NCBI GenBank assembly: GCA_009924725.1
Contig: RFRA01000003.1
Coordinates: 1-19,360 of the forward strand
DNA length: 19,360 nt
Direction of reading: 5' to 3'
From: Actinomycetota bacterium
GTDB taxonomy: Bacteria; Actinomycetota; Actinomycetes; Nanopelagicales; Nanopelagicaceae
Positions 15,327-19,360 of the stretch are shown here, piece after piece; within the stretch, counting starts at the first letter, position 1; each line of letters opens with the position of its first letter. The position numbers were made by a program, and so were the translations under genes. The notes under the pieces are model-generated. The model had not been told where the DNA came from. It searched no databases and saw only the letters and a list, made by a program, of their open reading frames with translations.

Positions 15327-15329
15327 AAA

Positions 15330-17078
15330 TTGATCCGGACACACGGGGCAGGCACGATACGTAAGAGCCAAGTTGGGCAAACCATTACGTTGGCTGGTTG
15401 GGTTGCGCGTCGCCGCGATCATGGCGGAGTAGCTTTCATCGATTTCCGTGACGCCACTGGTTGGGTTCAAGTTGTAATTCGCGATGAGGCTATCGCTAAT
15501 ATGTTGCGTGCTGAATGGTGTTTGAAGATCACTGGTGTTGTTTCTGAACGCCCAGCTGGTAACGAGAACACCAATGTTTCGACCGGTGAGATCGAGATTA
15601 TGGCCGATGAAGTCATCGTGCTTAGCGAAGCCGCGGCTTTACCGTTTCCGGTTGATAGCGGTGATGAAGCCTATATCTCTGAAGAAGTGCGGTTGAAGTA
15701 TCGCTATCTAGATTTGCGTCGCGAAAAGCCTGCCGCCAATTTGCGCATGCGATCTAAAGTTACCGCAGCGATTCGCCGAGTTATGGATTCCGAAGAATTT
15801 CTTGATATCGAAACACCTTACCTAACTCGATCAACCCCAGAAGGTGCTCGCGATTTCTTGGTTCCAGTTCGCTTGCAACCAGGTTCTTGGTATGCCTTGC
15901 CGCAATCACCGCAGTTATTTAAGCAACTTCTAATGGTTGCGGGCATGGAGAAGTATTACCAGATCGCTCGTTGTTTCCGAGATGAAGACTTCCGAGCTGA
16001 TCGTCAACCGGAATTTACCCAGCTCGACATTGAGATGTCATTTATCGATCAGGAAGATATTTTGGCTATCGCTGAGAAAATTGTTTCTACAGTTTGGCGC
16101 GAAACCGTTAACTACGAAATTCCACTGCCGCTAAAGCGGATGACTTATTTCGACGCGATGGCAGATTATGGTTCCGATAAACCAGATCTTCGGTTCGGCC
16201 AGAAGTTAGTTGAGCTAACGAACTTCTTTAGTGAAACTCCCTTCCGCGTTTTCCAAGCACCCTATGTTGGCGCGGTAGTGATGCCTGGGGGAGCGGATTC
16301 ACCTCGTCGCGAGTTAGACGCTTGGCAAGATTGGGCGAAAGCACGCGGAGCTAAAGGACTCGCGTATATTTTAGTGAACGCCGACGGCACCTTAGGTGGC
16401 CCAGTAGCTAAGAATCTTTCTGAGAAAGAACTAGCCGGAATAGTAGCTGCAGCAAGTGCAGCAAATGGCGATGCAATATTCTTTGCCGCCGGTGAACGCG
16501 CCGCTTCGCAGAATTTGTTAGGCGCAGTGCGTAATGAAATTGGTAAGCGTTGCAATTTGATAAATGAAGGTGCTTGGGAATTTCTCTGGGTTGTAGATGC
16601 ACCAATGTTCGAACCGACTGATGGCGGTGGCTGGACTGCGGTTCACCACCCATTTACTGGTCCGAAGCCAGAGTTCGCTAAAACTTTTAAGGATGATCCA
16701 GCTTCGGCTCTGGCCTACGCCTATGACATTGTCTTAAACGGTACTGAATTAGGGGGCGGTTCAATTCGTATTCACGATCGTAATATTCAAAAACAAGTCT
16801 TTGAAGTTATTGGATTAACTGATGAAGAAGCCAACAGCAAGTTTGGCTTTTTATTGGATGCCTTTAATTACGGACCTCCACCTCATGGCGGAATCGCACT
16901 CGGCCTAGATCGGGTATGCGCACTGCTAAGTGGATCCGAATCAATTCGCGAAGTGATCGCGTTTCCTAAGACCGCATCTGGTGGCGATCCGCTAACTGGT
17001 GCGCCAACTCCGATCACACCTGCCCAACGCAAGGAAGCGGCAATTGATTGGGTTCCAGAAGTGGCTGAAAAGAAGTAG
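15330..17078 (+). CDS. aspS: Aspartate--tRNA ligase, probably non-discriminating (Asp/Asn)
   Basis: This 582-residue class IIb synthetase has an N-terminal OB-fold anticodon domain (IRTHGAGTIR, LAGWVARRRDHGGVAFIDFRD), motif 2 FRDEDFRADRQPEF at residues 216-229, the GAD insertion domain of bacterial AspRS at about 290-410, and motif 3 GIALGLDR at 521-528. The start is a TTG with only a weak AGGT upstream; alignment with mycobacterial AspRS, which starts in the same place, supports it. His31, and Gly77 in RPAGN, are the residues I recall as marking non-discriminating AspRS (Leu and Lys in the discriminating E. coli enzyme). If so, it charges tRNA-Asn with Asp for later amidation by GatCAB. That specificity is inference; the enzyme family is not in doubt. 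Confidence 0.96.
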   Translation: MIRTHGAGTIRKSQVGQTITLAGWVARRRDHGGVAFIDFRDATGWVQVVIRDEAIANMLRAEWCLKITGVVSERPAGNENTNVSTGEIEIMADEVIVLSEAAALPFPVDSGDEAYISEEVRLKYRYLDLRREKPAANLRMRSKVTAAIRRVMDSEEFLDIETPYLTRSTPEGARDFLVPVRLQPGSWYALPQSPQLFKQLLMVAGMEKYYQIARCFRDEDFRADRQPEFTQLDIEMSFIDQEDILAIAEKIVSTVWRETVNYEIPLPLKRMTYFDAMADYGSDKPDLRFGQKLVELTNFFSETPFRVFQAPYVGAVVMPGGADSPRRELDAWQDWAKARGAKGLAYILVNADGTLGGPVAKNLSEKELAGIVAAASAANGDAIFFAAGERAASQNLLGAVRNEIGKRCNLINEGAWEFLWVVDAPMFEPTDGGGWTAVHHPFTGPKPEFAKTFKDDPASALAYAYDIVLNGTELGGGSIRIHDRNIQKQVFEVIGLTDEEANSKFGFLLDAFNYGPPPHGGIALGLDRVCALLSGSESIREVIAFPKTASGGDPLTGAPTPITPAQRKEAAIDWVPEVAEKK

Positions 17079-17128
17079 TCCTACGGCCAAGCGATAGGAT
17101 TCGGTTAATAGGTAGCGAAAGGGAAGTT

Positions 17129-17494
17129 ATGAGCGCAGGCGGAATTGCTTTGATCATTTGTGCGGTTTCGCTCTTCGCGATCGCAGTAGCAGTTGCCTAT
17201 GCCGTGATTCGTTTCGGTCGCCTAATTGATGAGGCCAAGGTTTCGCTTAAATCCTTAACCGATGAGACAGTTCCGCTATTGGATGGCGTAACCCAGACTG
17301 TCACTCTAGTTAATGGGCCGCTTGAGAGTTTTAACAAAATCACTAAGAACGTTGAAAATATTTCGACCAAAGCATCTGAGGCAACCTCAAGTTTTGTTGA
17401 TAAAGGCGGACCTGCACTAAAGATTGCGGGCGCCTTAATGAGTGCAGCAGGAGCTTCAAAGAAACGTAAAGCCAAAAAGACAAAGGCAGAGTGA
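17129..17494 (+). CDS. DUF948-type single-pass membrane protein, function unknown
   Basis: A 121-residue protein with one membrane helix (about residues 5-27, GIALIICAVSLFAIAVAVAY) followed by an amphipathic helical region with heptad-like spacing and a very basic C-terminal tail (KKRKAKKTKAE). This matches the DUF948 family, commonly encoded between aspS and alaS in actinobacteria; its role is not known. A purine-rich AAAGGGAAG ribosome binding site precedes the ATG. A TAGGAT hexamer at 17095-17100 might be a -10 box but has no clear -35 partner. alaS begins nine bases after the stop, so they are probably co-transcribed. Confidence 0.85.
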   Translation: MSAGGIALIICAVSLFAIAVAVAYAVIRFGRLIDEAKVSLKSLTDETVPLLDGVTQTVTLVNGPLESFNKITKNVENISTKASEATSSFVDKGGPALKIAGALMSAAGASKKRKAKKTKAE

Positions 17495-17503
17495 TCAGTA
17501 CCA

Positions 17504-19360
17504 ATGGAATCCGCCGAGATACGTTCACGTTGGCTGCGCTTTTTCGAATCTGAGAATGCGCAAGGCTTAGCGCACACCGTAGTTCCATCCGCATCCCTGA
17601 TAGCCGATGATCCAAATCTGCTCTTAGTGAATGCTGGCATGGTGCCGTTTAAGCCTTTCTTTTTAGGTGAAGTTACACCTCCATACGCAAGAGCAACTTC
17701 AGTGCAAAAATGCGTTCGTACCTTAGATATTGATGAAGTAGGCAAGACCACTCGGCATGCATCATTCTTTCAAATGTGTGGCAACTTCTCGTTCGGTGAT
17801 TATTTCAAAGAGGGTGCAATCGCACTTGCCTGGGAGTTGTTAACTAAACCTGTCGCCCAAGGTGGTTATGGTTTTCTAGAGGATAAGTTATGGGTAACTG
17901 TTTTCCATACCGATGATGAAGCGGCTGATATTTGGCATCACAAGATGGGTGTTCCAAAAGAACGCATTCAACGTCGCGGTATGGCTGATAACTTCTGGTC
18001 TATGGGAGTTCCAGGCCCATGCGGTCCATGTTCTGAAATTTATTACGACCGAGGTCCAGCTTATGGTGCCGAAGGTGGCCCAATCGCCGATGAAAATCGT
18101 TACTTAGAAATCTGGAACTTAGTGTTCATGCAGAATGAGCGTGGCGCTGGCACTAGCAAAGATGATTATCCAATTTTAGGCGAGTTGCCGGCCAAGAGCA
18201 TTGACACTGGTTTAGGTCTAGAACGCACAGCAGCCCTGCTTCAAAGTGTTGAGAACATTTATGAGATTGATACCACGATGCAGATTCTCAAGATGGCGAG
18301 CTCCTTAACCGGCATTAATTACGGCATTTCCGAGAAATCAGATATTTCCTTGCGCGTTATTGCCGATCACGCCAGAACCTCAGCAATGCTGATTGGCGAT
18401 GGTGTAACACCTGGAAACGAAGGACGTGGCTACGTATTACGCCGAATGATGCGTCGCACAATTCGCAACATGCGTTTGCTTGGCTCGCACGATCCGATTA
18501 TCTCTGAGTTAACAAAGGCAGCAATTGGTGCGATGGGTCCCCAGTATCCGGAACTAGTAGCTGCCCAAGAGCGTATTTTGGCTGTCTCAGTTGCTGAAGA
18601 AGAAAGTTTCTTGCAAACACTTAAGAGTGGAACCCAGATTTTCGATCTAGCTGCCACATCTCTGAAGGATAAGAAAGTTTCAACTTTAGGTGGCGAAGAA
18701 GTATTTAAGTTGCACGATACTTACGGTTTCCCATATGACTTAACGCTTGAAATGGCGCAAGAAGTTGGCCTGCAAATTGATACCGATGGGTTCCAACGGT
18801 TAATGAAAGAGCAAAAAGACCGCGCTAAAGCAGATGCTCGTGCGAAAAAATCTGGCCATACAGATTTATCTCAGTACAAGCAGATCGCTGATGGATCTGG
18901 CCTATCAACCTTTCTTGGCTATACGCATACTGAAGCTGAAAGCAATATCAATGGTTTATTAGTTGATGGCGTAATTGCCCAAGGTGCAAAAGGTGGCGAT
19001 GAAGTTGAAGTAGTTCTTGATCGCACGCCGTTCTACGCCGAAGGCGGCGGACAATTGGCTGACGCCGGAATTATCAAACTGGCAAATGGTGCAATTATTG
19101 AAATCGAAGATGTGCAAGCACCAGTTAACGGTTTGTCGGTTCACCGTGGGCGAGTATTAACTGGTGAAGTTTCAGTTGGCCAAAGCGCGCTTGCCACTAT
19201 TGACCAAGAGCGTCGAGCTGCAATTTCGCGAGCACATACCGCGACGCACATGGTGCACAAAGCTTTCCGCGAAGTTCTAGGCGAAACTGCTACGCAAGCA
19301 GGTTCGGAAAACTCACCAGGTCGTTTCCGCTTTGACTTCCCAGCAACTGGCGCAGTATCA
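17504..19360 (+). CDS. alaS: Alanine--tRNA ligase (5' part, continues beyond the window)
   Basis: An open frame of 619 codons runs from ATG 17504 to the window end without a stop. The protein starts MESAEIRSRWLRFFESEN and shows the class II catalytic core: VPSASLIADDPNLLLVNAGM, KCVRTLDIDEVGKTTRHASFF, CGNFSFGDYFKEGA, GPCGPCSEIYYD, and the alanyl motif DGVTPGNEGRGYVLRR. The editing domain begins with FYAEGGGQLADAG and contains the HxxxH zinc/editing motif at His578-His582 (HTATH). The remaining editing-domain cysteine/histidine ligands and the C-terminal C-Ala domain lie outside. The ATG is favoured because the family's N-terminus starts here; only a weak ribosome binding sequence is present, suggesting coupling to the DUF948 gene. 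Confidence 0.97.
   Translation, partial: MESAEIRSRWLRFFESENAQGLAHTVVPSASLIADDPNLLLVNAGMVPFKPFFLGEVTPPYARATSVQKCVRTLDIDEVGKTTRHASFFQMCGNFSFGDYFKEGAIALAWELLTKPVAQGGYGFLEDKLWVTVFHTDDEAADIWHHKMGVPKERIQRRGMADNFWSMGVPGPCGPCSEIYYDRGPAYGAEGGPIADENRYLEIWNLVFMQNERGAGTSKDDYPILGELPAKSIDTGLGLERTAALLQSVENIYEIDTTMQILKMASSLTGINYGISEKSDISLRVIADHARTSAMLIGDGVTPGNEGRGYVLRRMMRRTIRNMRLLGSHDPIISELTKAAIGAMGPQYPELVAAQERILAVSVAEEESFLQTLKSGTQIFDLAATSLKDKKVSTLGGEEVFKLHDTYGFPYDLTLEMAQEVGLQIDTDGFQRLMKEQKDRAKADARAKKSGHTDLSQYKQIADGSGLSTFLGYTHTEAESNINGLLVDGVIAQGAKGGDEVEVVLDRTPFYAEGGGQLADAGIIKLANGAIIEIEDVQAPVNGLSVHRGRVLTGEVSVGQSALATIDQERRAAISRAHTATHMVHKAFREVLGETATQAGSENSPGRFRFDFPATGAVS

Noticed and set aside
15277..15329. Terminator or T-box leader before aspS
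   Set aside because: The 53-base gap is too short for a T-box and contains no stem followed by a T-run.
17095..17100. TAGGAT as a promoter -10 box for DUF948-alaS
   Set aside because: No -35 hexamer at suitable spacing, and the gene has a good ribosome binding site; a single hexamer is weak evidence.
17197..17751. Open minus-strand frame of 184 codons over the DUF948 gene and the start of alaS
   Set aside because: Antisense to two recognised genes, no motif; alaS is clearly coding on the plus strand.
1..19360. Mobile elements, CRISPR arrays, tRNA or rRNA genes, defence or toxin-antitoxin systems
   Set aside because: Read in both directions, almost every base is in housekeeping genes; gaps are mostly under 60 bases and the only larger one (226 bases) folds into no tRNA-like form and has no repeat array or transposase.

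Overview
The window looks like a chromosomal segment of a streamlined, free-living actinobacterium, most likely of the freshwater acI / Nanopelagicales type (Planktophila- or Nanopelagicus-like). Three things point there. The gene order is the actinobacterial one (pimA, pdxST, yebC, ruvCAB, secDF, rel, DUF349, MBL hydrolase, hisS, aspS, DUF948, alaS). PimA and the bifunctional RXKD-type Rel are close to their mycobacterial counterparts. Base composition is only moderate (mid-40s % GC by eye), and genes are packed with overlaps or gaps of a few bases. The taxon is an inference; the gene identities are much firmer.

Layout. Bases 1-28 hold the last codons of an upstream gene overlapping pimA. 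Bases 25-1703 encode PimA (phosphatidylinositol mannosylation) and a small LemA-like membrane protein. Bases 1678-3342 are one continuous reading frame that joins a truncated DUF3048 lipoprotein to a complete PdxS. PdxS has its own ribosome binding site and ATG at 2455 and is followed by pdxT, so the pyridoxal-phosphate synthase pair is intact. Next come yebC and the Holliday-junction operon ruvC-ruvA-ruvB (4007-6992), then secD-secF (7004-9602) without yajC, then the stringent-response gene rel (9655-11817). A DUF349 gene lies convergently on the minus strand (11830-13143). After a 226-base divergent gap, the plus strand resumes with an MBL-fold hydrolase overlapping hisS, then aspS, a DUF948 protein and the first 619 codons of alaS, which runs off the window.

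Function. Apart from the odd lipoprotein fusion the content is core housekeeping: envelope lipid synthesis, vitamin B6, recombination, secretion, (p)ppGpp control and three aminoacyl-tRNA synthetases. No mobile element, CRISPR array, RNA gene or defence system is visible. The main points worth a second look are the DUF3048-PdxS junction, leaderless-looking promoters that overlap preceding genes (ruvC, secD, rel), the loss of yajC and other usual neighbours, and a small leader-ORF/hairpin arrangement in the only sizeable intergenic gap.
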